DNA of 6,197 nt from contig JANWHI010000093.1 of NCBI GenBank assembly GCA_025450495.1, positions 1 through 6,197 of the forward strand, in the 5' to 3' direction. Of the stretch, positions 5,975-6,197 are shown one piece after another (position 1 is the stretch's first letter; each line of letters opens with the position of its first letter). The DNA is from Candidatus Dormiibacter sp. (GTDB lineage Bacteria; Chloroflexota; Dormibacteria; UBA8260). The notes beneath the pieces were generated by a model, which saw only the letters and a list, made by a program, of their open reading frames with translations, had not been told where the DNA came from and did not search any database. The position numbers were made by a program, and so were the translations under genes.

Positions 5975-6003
5975 TTGACCTGCTGAGTCCGCCTTGTTAG
6001 CGT
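5975..6003 (+). promoter_or_regulatory. Candidate sigma-A type promoter giving a leaderless carbonic anhydrase mRNA
   Basis: TTGACC (5975-5980), a 17-bp spacer and TAGCGT (5998-6003) match the actinobacterial -35 TTGACN and -10 TANNNT patterns. Eight nt separate the -10 from the A of the ATG at 6012, a normal distance to a transcription start. No Shine-Dalgarno site precedes the ATG, which fits a leaderless transcript. Confidence 0.6.
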
Positions 6004-6011
6004 CGTCCGCC

Positions 6012-6197
6012 ATGTCGGCAACGGACAGGCTGCTCGAGAACAACCGCTCATATGCCGCACGTGTCGACAAGAACGCGCCAGCGGTGCCGCCGGCGCCCGG
6101 CGTGGCAGTCATCGCGTGCATGGACGCGCGCCTCCACGTGAACAACATCCTGGGCCTCCAGGCCGGGGAAGCCCACATCATCCGCAATGCCGGCGGC
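6012..6197 (+). CDS. Beta-class carbonic anhydrase, 3' end cut by the window edge
   Basis: The first 62 residues are present. They read [18 protein letters not shown], then [11 protein letters not shown] (31-41), the loop [12 protein letters not shown] (44-55) and IIRNAGG (56-62). CMDAR carries the first zinc ligand Cys36 and the Asp38/Arg40 dyad of beta-carbonic anhydrases; the remaining His and Cys ligands would lie past the right edge. The short N-terminus and the [10 protein letters not shown] segment resemble the mycobacterial Rv1284 subgroup. These enzymes interconvert carbon dioxide and bicarbonate in the cytoplasm. The ATG at 6012 is supported by the family N-terminus and by the promoter ending 8 nt upstream; no ribosome binding site is visible. 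It is transcribed away from the metallohydrolase-dioxygenase genes. Partial length prevents checking that the active site is complete. Confidence 0.92.
   Translation, partial: MSATDRLLENNRSYAARVDKNAPAVPPAPGVAVIACMDARLHVNNILGLQAGEAHIIRNAGG

Noticed and set aside
5954..6187. Minus-strand 77-codon open frame at the right edge
   Set aside because: It is antisense to the carbonic anhydrase start and promoter and has no supporting features.

Overview
The window comes from a very GC-rich chromosome, almost certainly an actinobacterium. The signs are dense coding, GTG and possibly TTG starts behind AGGAGG-type ribosome binding sites, overlapping genes, a probable leaderless gene, and proteins resembling actinobacterial families: a Y-X4-D secreted-repeat lipoprotein, a Zn-finger anti-sigma factor and an Rv1284-like beta-carbonic anhydrase. 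I cannot name the genus. Seven of the eight genes lie on the minus strand; only the partial gene at the right edge is on the plus strand.

Right to left, in the direction of minus-strand transcription, the first unit is an MBL-fold metallohydrolase (5076-5807) followed 16 nt later by a YgiD-type extradiol (4,5-DOPA) dioxygenase (4193-5059). After a 73-nt gap comes a tight four-gene unit: an ECF-type sigma factor (3601-4119), a membrane-spanning zinc-finger anti-sigma factor (2517-3617), an ABC ATPase (1556-2536) and an ABC-2 type permease (699-1559). The genes of this unit overlap by 17, about 20 and 4 nt, so they are probably translationally coupled. After 114 nt a secreted lipoprotein with Y-x-[FWY]-x-x-D motifs begins at 584 and runs off the left edge.

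The simplest reading is an envelope-responsive regulatory module. The anti-sigma factor would hold the sigma factor at the membrane, and its external domain would sense a signal. The released sigma factor would raise expression of its own operon, including an ABC-2 exporter. A candidate ECF promoter sits directly upstream of the sigma gene, which fits autoregulation. The substrate of the exporter and the signal are unknown. The general layout (sigma, anti-sigma, ABC exporter) is known in actinobacteria, so I see no clear new system, but the pairing with a secreted-repeat lipoprotein and the control sites deserve a look.

The 204-nt divergent region 5808-6011 separates the metallohydrolase gene from a beta-carbonic anhydrase gene (6012 to the right edge). 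It holds a good leaderless sigma-A type promoter for the anhydrase, a 19-bp near-perfect palindrome, an AT-rich 18-bp dyad, a hexamer direct repeat and competing small hairpins. No stretch over 300 bases lacks a gene. I saw no tRNA, rRNA, CRISPR array, insertion sequence or phage signature.
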